Shown here piece after piece: positions 1-12,114 of a stretch of DNA of 64,000 nucleotides. This stretch comes from Antitrichia curtipendula. Lineage: Eukaryota; Streptophyta; Bryopsida; Hypnales; Leucodontaceae. The translations under genes were made by a program, and so were the position numbers. Below the pieces are notes generated by a model. The model made no database searches, had not been told where the DNA came from, and worked only from the letters and a program-made list of their open reading frames with translations. The stretch is taken from contig OX579641.1 of the NCBI GenBank assembly GCA_951230915.1, forward strand, positions 18,330,254 through 18,394,253, given 5' to 3'. Within the stretch, counting starts at the first letter, position 1; every line of letters begins with the position of its first letter.

Positions 1-964
1 CACTAATCAATGTAAACGATTCAGCATAATAACTTTAGCTTCCTTGGTAATGCCACGGTTCTTTTCAATTCACTGCGTGCACACAAATCTACTGAATTCA
101 GAGAACTCATTTGTATCTCGTCAAACCAACAACTTTTAAACAAATTATTGAGTCAGTACTACTTCGTCGGTTTCTAGTGTCGCTAATGTGGCACACCTGG
201 ACTACGGAGGACTCGGTCCACGCCGTGACATTTCTTTCAGATTGCCTGCAAGTTCAGAAGATCACGTCAATACCCGGCATACAACCAAAAAATAACGAAC
301 ATGAAAATAAGGTCACTGAAAATTAAAAAATGAGCAATTTCAAATGACTACCAACATTACGTGTCCGCAAAGCGTTCTACTTCACGGGCTGCAGCCATTG
401 AGCTACGAAGGGCACTACACACACATGTCCTCTCGAAAACACACAACGTGCAGTCCGTTTGTTACATTTCTATTTCTCAAAATGCCCACTCTTGCATAGG
501 CGAAGTCTGTGTAGCGCCCTCTGATATTATTCTACAAAGAAAAGCACTAGAGAAAACATACATTCAACAATATTGGATCCTAATAGTTTAAATCATTCGT
601 ACTCCCTCTGCACCCTCAGATTCAGAAGACGTCCACACCAACGCAAAAAATTAAGCATATTCAACCTACTTCATTACAAGACACTTTCTTGCATTAGCGA
701 TAAAAAATTTGATAGAAATCATTCAAACATGCGCCCATCATTTTTTACAATGTTGCTGAATTGCTGGATTTCCACAAAAAAATAAATGAAAAAGGTATTC
801 ATATACGGCTTGTCAATTACTCTTGTCGCAAAATTATTATTCATGAAAAGAAAGATAGAAACATAACGATACTCCACATTCACATTTTGATGCTAGTGGA
901 ACTAACATGATATTTAACAGTTTTCAAGAAACTCATCATATGAGTCACAGATCCCTTTCACGAC
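1..964. other. Sequence 3' of the TNP1-like gene, no gene recognised
   Basis: Moderate-GC sequence, rich in A and C on the plus strand. It lies downstream of the stop codon of the minus-strand gene. Short open frames are present but none has recognisable motifs or splice context. The window starts with CACTA, but there is no way to tell whether this is a transposon end. Confidence 0.4.
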
Positions 965-3900
965 TCACGCATTCGCAGACCTCAGCACAGTCCTCGACGT
1001 CTTCGAAGCCTGTCCACTGTTTGATGCATTTCTGATGCGTCCCCGTTTCGTCTGTTTCTCCATTACTACTGCCGACTTCAGGTCACGTCTCTTGCGGCTG
1101 CTATCAAAATCGGAGTCACTTCCCACGATATCTTCGGACAAAGGTCTTCTGAAGTTCCCCAGCAACTTCGTTATTTGGTCTAAGGGTGGAATCTCAATTA
1201 GATGACAAATGCACCACAACACAGGCATATTCGGCAAACCCTCTGCTTGGTCCAAATAGCTAACATGCTTCGGGAATCGAGAAGGTGCGTTGTACATAAC
1301 CGGTGTATTCTTGTAGACAACTCGCAACACAGAAATCATTTGTTGACCTTCCTTGCATATCTCATTAGCAGAGTCCACGCACCGAGACTTCCGGTTCACC
1401 CTAGCACTCGCCTCTGCAACCACCTTCCCAACATACTTCGGATGCAAAACCCACACCCGAGTTCGTGTCTTTATTGGGTTCTGCAAAAATAAAAGAATAC
1501 CGCAGTAGTCATTTTATTTGTGAAAAAATGAAGATTATCATTACATCCAATTAGCCTAATCGAGACACAACGAGACACAATTTTAATACAGTCTTTTTTC
1601 GGTTATTACCACATGACGTTCCTTGACGAATCTGCAACTGGTAACAAATTCTTAACGAAAATTAAATTACTGCCTACCAGTTTAGATCCACAATTACAAG
1701 ATATAGCTCACCAAATTCTTTGGTCTCTTGTAGAATTCTAATTTCTTCAAAATGGACGCGTCAACTTGTGTCACCCTACTCTTCTTCTGTGCTGCAGTGC
1801 TTCTCTTGGTCACTTTCTCTTTCATTTCTTTGTTGCTAGTACTACCGCCAATATGACCGTCTAGTTTTCGCTTTGAGTGCTCCCTCGGCAGAACTGGTGG
1901 CTCTTCCTCTTTGCTTGAAGCCTGCAAGTCTTCGTCGAAGCCATCTTCCTCTTCATTCTCTGCTTCGGACTTGCTCTCGGCGTCGCTACTAAAGTCCATC
2001 TGAGCTTTTCCAGCTGAAAGTCCAGCAGTATTCAATGTAAACCCTTTCATAATATCTTGTTGCCCATGATAGTCGACGACTTCCTCCTCTTTCGCGAACA
2101 ATTTTTTCTTTGACTGGTCCAAGTACTACGTCTTTGACTGCGGCATTTTCAGGATCTCTTGTTTTTCTATTACGTGCTGTTTTCCTTTGACTGCGTCCTC
2201 CGTCCTCTTCGTCTTCGCTCTTCGGAGCAAGGGCGCGTCCTCTCTATCGGATGAAGCATCGGACGGCAGTAGCTGCACTATTTCTGATTTTGCTACACCG
2301 ACATTATTTTTGTCATTACACTTCCCCAGCCCAGTAACGGTCCCCTCTCTTGTCCTACTATCTCGTACGTATGGGCGCTGCAAGCTCCCCAATACCTCAG
2401 CCGTTGTTCGCTTCCCGTCCTTACCGTTCTTCAAACTCTGACTCAAACGTGCATGTAGAGGTGCGATGGGGTCATCCAATCCAATATTTGTTGATAGGAG
2501 TGATCGACTCCTTGCTGAAAACGAAGCCATTATATTGTCCACTGCATCGTGCAGTAGGTTACTAATATCAGTCATTGGATTTCTCCTTGTTGTTGCAGAT
2601 GGTGTTTTCGTCTTCATGGAGTCGAATCCCAACGAGTCCTGCATGCAAAGTTGCAAACAAAATAGGTCAATCTGAAATACTTGACACTTCTTCCGACTCA
2701 CCAATTTCTCTTCTTCCCTATCTTCATGAGATAAGTAACACTGCAATTACTAGAAAATGCATTATGCACTCACCGAATTTACACTGCAATTACTAGAAAA
2801 TGCATTATGCACTCACCGAATTTACACTGCAATTACTAGAAAATGCATTATGCACTCACCGAATTTACACTGCAATTACTAGAAAATGCATTATGCACTC
2901 ACCGAATCGCCAGACTGGTCTATCGGTGAACCGCTAGCTTCTACGTCGGCCTCCTCTGCAACACCGAAGAATGTATCTACATCCGACTTGTGCTTTGTCT
3001 TCTGATACAAGTAATCAACCACCAAGCAGTATTAACTTTAAATTCAGAGTTAATTAGTCCACTTGCTTCTACAGTGAACCTACTGAAATTCACATTCACT
3101 AAATTGACCCGATTTTTAAGAAAAGGAACTTATTAAACTGCCATGTGATTTAAAATACGTACCGACTTGGACTTCTCCGCCAATGCATTGCCCCTGTTCT
3201 CGCTGTTCTGTTGGCACTCCTTTCTCCCCTCCGGAGACTTCCAAAACTCTAACAATTGCAACCAAGCGGCTTGCTTACAATCATCGGGTTTGTTTTGGTC
3301 CTCGTATTCTATCCAATGCTGGTGAAATTTTGATCTACACCTTTTGTAATACCTCTTTAGGAACCCCTCCACCATTCCAGAAGGCAATGGTTGAAGAAAC
3401 ACAAATTGTCTTTTCACCTCCTGCACTATTTCATTCATAGACTCCTCTTCGTTCACATTTATGTATGCATCCTGTACTACACCGTGAGCTGCCAGCTTCA
3501 GGGCCTATAAAAATTGTGATTTATAGCGGATTACGTTACCACTCTCATCTTGAACTAGTGTCACCTGTGGTACCCTTCCATCGGAAATGGCCTTTTTGAC
3601 TTCCTTCATATACAACTTGTCCTCTTCCCTAAGAGCTCTTCGTGGGTTAGAAAAAGGAGTAGTTTCTGACTTACTTGAGTTCTGTAAGCCTCCTTGCAAA
3701 CCAGAAACTGATTTTGGAGGAGTCCCCAAATGGCTTTCGTCTTTATGATCCTTGTAAGCAGCAGCTGTATTGCTCCGAACTGGTACTTCCTCAGGTTCAG
3801 CCGAATTCTTCTTGTTCTTCTGGTAAACACTTGAAGACGGCAAACCAATTGATGCATGAACCACCGGTCTAGTCCTCCGTTCACGTTCTTCTTCCTCTTG

Positions 3901-5262
3901 TCGATTAGATCGGGGATTAATCCATGACCCCATATCGTTCGTAGGCTGCCTCGTCAATATAGGGTGAGATTCCACAGTTTCAGCGCATTCACTTCTCACC
4001 GCCGGTCTCTCTAGAATATTCTGCATGGCTGGAGGGTGAAGAAAATTTTGAACTGGAACCCCGTGAGGAGCTCCCACATACGCCACCGGAATGCCAGCAA
4101 AGTCATGGGTTGCGAAGGACGGATACATTCCGTTTCCTAGTAATTGTTGCATGGGATGGACTCCCGCTCCATACCCTGGGCCATAATTCGGCCAAGCCTG
4201 CTGGTGTCCGTAAGAAATTTGAGGCATTGAACGGCACCTGCTATCCTGCATGCTCCATAATGCGAATGGTTCTCAGTGACTTTCATACCATTATCCTGGA
4301 ACAGCCTCAAAACTACCGAAAACAATTTACTCACATCTGCAAACAATTCAATGTTTTTTGATATCACCGTTACACAATGTATTCCACTAGTACATCCAAC
4401 AAAATATGATAGAAGAACATTCACTGTACGAATTTGAGAAATGAACATTGCAATAAAATCATAAACTCACAAAACCTCAACAGTTACCGTCAAAGCCTCC
4501 TTATAAAGGTAAACCATTTTCACCTGAATTACATTGAGCACGACACACATTTCCCACCATTCCCACAGTGTTCTTCGATATGATTTTCAAGTATTCCGGT
4601 ACGACTTACAAGAAAAGAAGTTAATGAGGTTCATTAAAATGCAGAGTACACAATGAAAATGAAATGGCCCCGGAGTCTGTCAACTCTTGACAGACCAATC
4701 AGTCGATCAGTCCTTGCATAAATCAATTGAATATAATTGATGATTTCAAAACTTTAATATGAAAACTTATAAACTTCTAGTTCCTCACCTGGGAAACATG
4801 TGCAGGAGGTGGACGCATGCTCGTATACGGACCGTATTGGAAACAAAGCAAAGTCACAGAGTCAGAGCACTTTACATTCTTTTTTCAAGTCATGAAGGAA
4901 GTATTGAATTTGATAGTACGTATTTTGCATTTCAATATTATGTCTATGCTATTTTCACGAGGTGCATGTTGAATATCTTACCGAAGATTGACTGTAAGCA
5001 GCAGGCTGAGACGATCCATACAAGAAGCACGGCTGGAATATAAAAACAAGTGGACGTGTTTAGTGCCGACTACTGCAACCTCCTGTAAACGTATGACAGA
5101 GGCAATGATATTAAAATGAGAAAAACAAGAAATAAACAACTGTCGCTCACTCACCTCAGCGTTAGGTTGACCCTGGAAGGCATTGCAATCTTCCGAAAAA
5201 AACTGTGTGTTCCTCACGATATCTTCGTCTCCAAGGTTCACTGCGTCTATATGGGTGTCCAT
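965..5262 (-). CDS. TNP1-like CACTA (En/Spm) transposon protein, about ten exons
   Basis: I infer a spliced gene with exons (minus strand, 5' to 3') 5262-5155, 5032-4982, about 4837-4789, 4523-4488, 4245-3565, 3504-3163, 3001-2903, 2740-2702, 2638-1712 and 1480-965. Nearly all borders are GTGAGT-like donors and CAG/TAG acceptors, mostly in phase 0, giving about 950 residues. The N-terminal third is low-complexity and rich in Pro, Gly, Tyr and Gln. Exon 3504-3163 holds the block LLEFWKSPEGRKE..NRGNA, which matches the plant transposase_24 (Ptta/En/Spm) signature FWxSxEGK..NKxNR. The last exon begins RVWVLHPKYVGKVVAEA and later has PVLWCICHLIE, resembling the TNP1/transposase_23 domain. Lys/Glu/Ser-rich linkers lie between. 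Such proteins bind subterminal repeats of CACTA elements and assist TNP2. One in-frame TAG remains (2128-2126); another (3507-3505) disappears with a 60-nt intron. The third exon's acceptor is uncertain. The family is fairly sure; activity is not. Confidence 0.65.
2739..2907. repeat. 43-bp tandem repeat, four copies, spanning an intron of the TNP1-like gene
   Basis: Copies begin at 2741, 2784, 2827 and 2870 with exact 43-bp spacing; the last copy is 38 bp. They look identical by eye. Read on the minus strand, every unit contains a donor (CG|GTGAGTGC) and an acceptor (TTCTAGTAATTGCAG). The array lies between the coding exons 3001-2903 and 2740-2702, so it forms almost the whole intron. A single unit would give an intron of only 33 nt; four units give 162 nt. 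Confidence 0.9.
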
Positions 5263-7350
5263 CGTTTTTTATCCAAGAACCAGTACCTGAAATCGGCGGT
5301 GGCGGGGAAAGGTTTATGAGCAACGTCGGTTTTCTCAGAGACTCGAAAACACTTCTGCAAAACAGTAATTCCACTAAGAAACGAAGACGCTTACTTCGCC
5401 GCTGCATGTCCTCAACAAAGTGGAAGATCTTCAACGTCAGCTTATTTTTGGTGCGAACAGTAATTTTTGGACTTCACGGCAATTTCCATGAAATTGCCGT
5501 ACTACAAAGTGCGTCCATGCAGACGCCTAACTTCTGCAGTAAGTTCACAAATATAGATATAATTTAATGCATTGGACACCTAACATGAGGCTCGGAGCGA
5601 GTTCTATGCGGAATCACTCTAAATAGAAGAATTCATAGACCACCTGCAATCACTACTGACAAATAGGAATATCGTAGGATGTCTTTTTCGGTTCTAGCTG
5701 TAAGAAAAAAAAAGTCTCAGTCATTTATACCAGTATCTTCGCAATAGTAGGCAAAGCCCGCCGTATGATGCTTAACAAAATCTATCTCCACTGTCTATGA
5801 ATTTAGCGAGACATGTACTCTCTTTTCAGGAACCTAAGAATATCATGTACATTATCGACCATCATTACTTGCAACTCCTCTTCATTTTTTCGTGGATTCA
5901 ACCCAACATTGCGGATTCGCTAAATGATTTTAAATTTTCGTCCTCCTCTTACACTTGCCTGTGTTTACAAAACTCATAAAAAAAGTCTCATACACTTCAA
6001 GTATACATTCACAATACATTGAAAGTTGAATCTTCACTTTCCACATTCAGTTCCAAAACCCTTTCAGCTTCATCCAAATTAATTACAAATACAGAGTCGC
6101 AAGATATTCAAGATAGAAAGTGCTGTCTAAATTAAAAACGACTCCTCTACATTTCTGCAAGTCACGGCTGGATAACGCAGTCCAAGACAAATGACTCGTC
6201 ACTGTGTTTCTCTTGAAATAAAAAATTCTGCCTGTGTTTTGAAAAAAATTTGAAAAATTAAAAATTAAAAAAAATTTCGGTTGGTGTTTAAAAGGATCCT
6301 TATCCTTTTAAACATTTCAGTACAAATAAATATTCTGACGACAGTCCTTGATAGTCCTACGTACTAGAAGAAGTCAGATATGAGGTTCAACCGAACATGA
6401 AGCTTTCCCCAAACTGAAACTACATTACAAATTAGATTTGAACAAGTACTGCCCTTACCCGAAATTTTTTCTCTACAACCAGGGGAGATAGTAACTAATG
6501 ACCAAAGCAATACAAAATTCACAACGTACACATAATTCGTGAAATACACATGCACTATGTCTATTTCACATGAGCGACGGTTCTAATAAATGAAATAACC
6601 GATGTACCTGTCTAATGAACTAGAAACTTTAAAATTTTCAATCCACGACGCAAACTCACAACCAAAATGAACCTGAAATTTTATTTCGAGGAGCCCCCGA
6701 TGATTGCACCCAGACTATGACGAAGCTTAATTGTGGTGAATTATGCAGAAGCCTATACCGGATTGATGAAACACTGAATATCAAAATTGGTGGAGTCGAT
6801 TAAGACACTCACCTACAACGACGCCCACCACAAAACAGGGACTGCGCCATTATAACTGTAGGAGTTGTCTTCAGGATACCCATGCGCGTCATCATCAAAT
6901 CGCCAAACCGAATTCCAAGAATCAAGATCATATAAGAACAAAGCAAACAAACCATCATTGAAATCCTAAAACTGCGTCTGTTCTAGGACATTATATATCA
7001 ATCTGGAACTTTGAAAAAGACAACCTCTTCCTGCACGTTTTAAAACAAAACTACCATACACATAAATCCTTATCACTCGTTGTTAACTTCAACAGCTGAA
7101 AGTAATGCAAAAAACAGGGACAGCAATTGTTCATCTTTCACACCGCACCTTCAGACAGGAAACTACAGATTTCCATTTTGTTAAGGACCTCAAACATTAA
7201 TTTTTAAATAAAGCTGTGCCTTTCCATTGATGAGTGCTATTACCTCCTACAAGTCTTCATCCGCTGTGAAATGGTGAAACAAAATGTGTAAGCTCATTTT
7301 TGCCTTGTTGTACCTTCTGGGTACTCGCTCGCTCAAGTCTTTCAATCATC

Positions 7351-7700
7351 CTCCCCAATAATTTATTTTAAAATTTGAATATTTGTTACCCCCCCCCCCT
7401 TCCAATAGTTTATTTTAAAATTCAAATTTTTTTATATTTGTTATATCCTCCCCCAAAAAAAATTGTGACATTTCAACTCCCTCTCCCCTTCCATTTGTAA
7501 TTTTGGGAGGTGGGGAGGAGTGGCAAACAATATGGGATATATGATCCCATATTTGTATATTGTTTCCGTATATGTATACATATCGTATCCGTATCCGTAC
7601 CATATTCATACCATATCCATTCTATATTCGTATTCATATTCATATCCCTTATATTTCAGAATCAACTGTGGAGAAGGGTTCTATTTTTATTTTTTCAAAA
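7351..7700. repeat. Low-complexity tract with a ~45-bp tandem duplication and a TATCCGTAT-like microsatellite
   Basis: Two diverged copies of a unit (CCAATAATTTATTTTAAAAT-like) begin near 7352 and 7402, separated by a C10 run. After it come pyrimidine-rich then purine-rich stretches. At 7550-7650 there is a degenerate ATATCC/GTATCC array. Nothing coding is supported; small open frames here are by-products of the repeat. Confidence 0.55.
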
Positions 7701-7749
7701 ATAAACAACAGCTCTTGATTTTTGGAGGGACGAGGGGAGGCTAATTAAT

Positions 7750-8200
7750 ACCTAGAAAATGCATTTGCATTCTCTGGGTACATAGTGTGTTCACACAACA
7801 AATTCCTTTTTCTCCTTAATTGAAACTATGAATGGAATGTAATTGACAAAAAATTGTCTACAAAATAATCAAAAGTTTTAAAGAAATAGGTTTCTGTTGG
7901 AAGTTTATTTTTCTTGAATGTTAGTGCAATATTCATTACAATGTGGTCTCTATGAGTTTTGGACTTTTAAAAAAATTCCATTTTTTTATGATGTTTCTAC
8001 CTTGTCTACAATCATTTCATATGTTATTTTAGTTTGAAATTTTTTTCAATAAAAACCTAAGCTCATTATTACATAAAGTTCAAAATGATAGGTTGAAATT
8101 ATAGTTTACATAAAAGTAAATAGAGTATCAAATAATCCCCTGGTTGCACGTGATACCTCATATGTATATTGAATGAACTCCTAGAGCACCCACCAACCTC
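7750..8200. repeat. Diverged copy of the repeat family at 26875-27460
   Basis: The stretch 7898-8150 aligns by eye in the same orientation with 27172-27440. Shared landmarks are CTTGAAT(G/A)TT..TGCAAT, AAATT/GATAGGYYGAAATTA and AAAGTAAATAG followed by a CACGTG core. Ends are not sharp in this copy, so the limits are approximate. It is probably an old nonautonomous element. Confidence 0.45.
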
Positions 8201-9251
8201 ATCTTCCTATTTCGAAAACGAAAAATATTAAAAATTAAAAGTGTAAACATTTTGTAACTAGTTTTGTATGTTTTACATTTGCATATCCATGGAAAGTTTT
8301 ACTTTTTTCTATTTTTCTATTTTATATTGTAGTGCACATGGAAGTCACCATTTTTTATGTAGGAGTGCCAAAAAAAATAAAATTTGACATTGAAGTCAAA
8401 ACATTGAATAAAATTTATTTTGTGTTTGCCATTTCAATCCTTTTGCGAAGATTTGATTTGTCTATGTGCCTTTGTTGTGTAAAAGTTATGGACTATTTTA
8501 ATTTTTTTTTAAGAGAATTTGACGTTCCAAAAATTAGTAGAAATATTAATTACTAACTCCTTGTCGTACTTATTCACACAGAAAAAATAGTAGAAATCAA
8601 CGTTTCTGGTTAAATAATTCTCCCTTTCAAATCATTGTGCTAAAATTCCCTATTAGAGTATTAATTTCATATATTTAATGAAATTCCAAAGCAATGTACA
8701 TTTGCAATTTATTCCTATATGAAATACTTCTGTGCTACTTCTGAATTTATTATTTGTCTAATTGTCCGAATTTCATTAATTAAATTAGCTTCAATCCATA
8801 TACAATAGATCTACAATTTTTTAGATTTGAAGGTTCGAAGCCAAAATCGAATTTCAACATGGTTTACATTCCTTGTTTCATGAATAGATGATAATGCATA
8901 TGCTTTGCATTCCGTTGGTGAACGTGTTCAAAATTATTCTTGGCATTGTTGTAGTAGTTTAGCATTGAATCCTATTGTTTTTAAAAAAAAATAAAAAAAA
9001 TAAAAAAAAATATATAACATTAGGATGTTTAATGAATTGAAGTATACGACTATTTATAATGAGAAAAAAGACCATGCAAATTTAAATGTTTTTTAATGAA
9101 CATGATAAACTACATTGCTCAATGAATTGCTACTCTAAAACAATGTTCAAAAGTATAACTTCTTCATGTATTGCATAAAATTGTGCATTACCTATATTAT
9201 ATACTAGGGTTTAGAGTAATCATGTAATTAATACGTAGTCTTCTTTTTTAA

Positions 9252-9889
9252 CTCTTTAATGCCCAAGGATTGTTTGTAGACTTTTAAAATTTGCTATAAA
9301 TTGAACAAAATCTGAACATTTTTATAATTTCTACTAATTTATTTTAAATTGTAAACATATGATAAATTAAATTAGACATGCTATAAATTACATAAGAAAA
9401 TAAAACCTAACAATATCAATTACAAATTGGAACATTATCATGTTTGTTCATGAGGGTGTTAAAACTCTGAAATTTTTCAATTCTCTTTTTACATGTCGAC
9501 TTAAAAAATCTGGTCGCTAAAAAAATATGAGGTTATAGGGCCTAGCATAAACAACCGCAATTGATTTACGCTTATTTAAAATGTATTCGAGTAATTTTTA
9601 AAATAAGTTTTTAAGGTGATTTTATCTCCAATATCTACTGCATTTGAGGCTCATTTCCAAGAGCCATCCACACTATAGAAAGTCTTCATTGCAACGGTAA
9701 TTCTTGCACAAAATTTTAAATATGAAAATCATACTTTACATTTTTAAGATTGGCTTTCTGATCTTAAAACTACACTTAAAGAAAAGTTTATAAAAAACAT
9801 AAACAGCTGAAAAAAAACATTTGGTTTGGTTTTACAAAGGTTCTTGATTTCTGGAAAAAAAAAAATTTAATGCCTAAGGCGGTTACGGG
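9252..9889. mobile_element. TTAA-flanked MITE-like element (638 bp), degenerate
   Basis: TTAA at 9248-9251 precedes CTCTTTAATGCCCAAGG. TTAA at 9890-9893 follows CCTAAGGCGGTTACGGG, a diverged reverse complement of the left end. The left end resembles that of the element at 51604 and the end at 26778 (consensus CCCCTAAATGCCCNAGG). It has no coding capacity. TTAA flanks would suit piggyBac, but because TTAA is palindromic a TA (Tc1/mariner) or TTA (PIF/Harbinger) target duplication is equally possible. Confidence 0.45.
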
Positions 9890-12114
9890 TTAACCGTGTA
9901 GCGCTACATTATCTAATTTCCGGTCAACAAATAAAAATAATTTTTGTTTTCTCATACTGCTTGCATGAAAGTCATCGAAGTTATGGAACTACTAAACAAA
10001 GCTATTTTCCTCAATAATTGTAGTATTCTGTGTCATTAGAGTACATTCATTTTTGGAAGTTAAAAATGTGCAAATATTTTAAAAAATTGACCTTGGCAAA
10101 TCACAAAGTCTACAGATTGACACGTAATTTCAAAAACTAAAGTTTTCCCTCTGAAGGAAACAAAATTTTCCAAACAATTTTATGATGACAGATTCATTTC
10201 AAATGTATTCTGCAAAATTTTACTAAAAATTCCATAAACTTTAGACTAATTTTGTTTTTAAAATGAATTTTAATAGTACCCTCTTTAAATTTTAAGTCAT
10301 AAAAATGATAGATGTTGATAGGTAGTTCCTAATATTTAAATTAGTGTAATTGCATTGTAAGAACTTGTCATCTAAACCATTGTTAATATCATGTAGCACT
10401 ATTCAACTCTTAGGATGAAATAGCCCTCATGGTTATGTGGACCATAGTGGAAAACCTAAAAATTATTGCATTATCCCTCATTAGAAACTCATTAATTTTG
10501 TTGTAACAAATCTTTTTCTTACTTCATTTTCTCTACTTTTTCTATTTCAATATTTTGTCACTATTTTAGGTAAGCAAGATGTGCATCATTTCTTTGAATA
10601 TTTCTCGTTCTCAGGTACTTTACATAAGGTAAACCTGCATATGACAGGCAGAATGACTGATTTGTTGTATTGCCATTAGCAAAAATAATCAAATTTTTTT
10701 ACATACACAGACACATGTGAGAAATGAAGAAAGCAACTAGAATTTTATTTTTTGGATAAAATATGAATTTTCTGTGAAATTTTTGAAGTGTACTGTCCAG
10801 TAAGCCCAAAAGAGTCTGTACACTACTCCAAACCAGCAAAAAATTGTTTCCATGATGGTCATCTTCCCAACTAAAACAGTCATAACATTTTCTAAGATGG
10901 CTACAAGACTTTCTAACATGGACATGACATGAAGAAATAAAAAAACTACTTTTTACTACCAGTTTTAGATTAGATTGGTGTAAGTGTTCATAACAGTTAC
11001 TAATAACTTCATAACCATATCCTAAGGCTTTGATAACAACTACAAATCAACCTTATGCAGTCTTCATCCCATTTTTAAGAAAAAGATTCTCATAGATTGA
11101 TAAAAGACTGTAATGGGGGAGTTCAGTAGGTGCCTGTCATGGGTGGTTTGCTTGTTATGGGCAGGTTTACCTTAGTCTTCACAGATAGGAATTATTTAAC
11201 ACTTCAAAAAATTGGAGCAAGTTCTTCCTTTGTCAAAAACGGTTTATATAAACAATTGCTGTCATTGTATCTCACACTTTAATCTATCTTTGAAATAAAT
11301 TTAAAAAGGTAAACAACAACGTGAGCCCACAGTCTTGTTTTGTTCACAATGGGCTATTTTGTATCAAAAAGTTACGAGGCCTTCCACTTAGAAAGCACTG
11401 TTGCTACCCACATATAACGAGGAAAGCCAACGACGGAGACTTGGATGTTAGAAAGAATATTCTGTAATGTTCAAGTGCAAGTTTTTGACTTACATTAGTA
11501 TGATTAAAATCATACTATTGTAGCAAAGCAGCATGGTTCCAGTTGTATATTAAACAAAATTCCTGGGGTCCTCTGGGTAAATGAACAATTCTACCAGATT
11601 CTATTACAGATTTCTCTGTTGGAGACCGTCTATATCTACCGAACATTCAAAGTTCTAAAAAACGTAGTGTCCACATCAAACAAGAGACTCTGGAAACTAC
11701 TGATAAGTACGTCCAAATGGCAAAATTTTAAAATTGTGATTATCGAAAGCTCTGATGTAGTAGTACATTTAAAAAAAAAGTTGTACTCAGAGACCTGGGA
11801 CACAATGTTCGTGTCACTATGTTCAGTGTTCACGCATCTTAACAAGAAATCCAACTTCCGTTCTTGGGTAGCACATTTTACTTTGACAAAATCCAAATGA
11901 AATAAACTTCTATTAAACACAGCGGTACTGCTTCAGGGTCGTCTTCGGTAATGAGAGGCGCACAGGAACGCGTCTGCACTTCACTTCAAATATAATTAAA
12001 GAAATTAATTATAATGAATGGTGCAACAGTGTTTTCTAAATTGAAGGGCAGTATTCAATATTTTATAAGCTACTTCTTCTGAACATTTCTCCCCAGTGCC
12101 CGCACCACAGTGAA

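Larger units (their letters stand above)
5263..11900. other. AT-rich intergenic sequence, no gene recognised
   Basis: Sequence up to about 5.6 kb still resembles the compositional island of the TNP1-like gene and may hold its promoter. From about 5.7 kb it becomes strongly AT-rich with long A and T runs and frequent stops on both strands. It contains the repeats listed separately at 7351-7700, 7750-8200 and 9252-9889. Short open frames such as 11619-11900 overlap each other on both strands and have no family resemblance. Confidence 0.5.

Noticed and set aside
1..5. CACTA at the first bases of the window as a transposon end
   Set aside because: The motif is short and expected by chance, no matching TAGTG end or target duplication is visible, and upstream sequence is not available.
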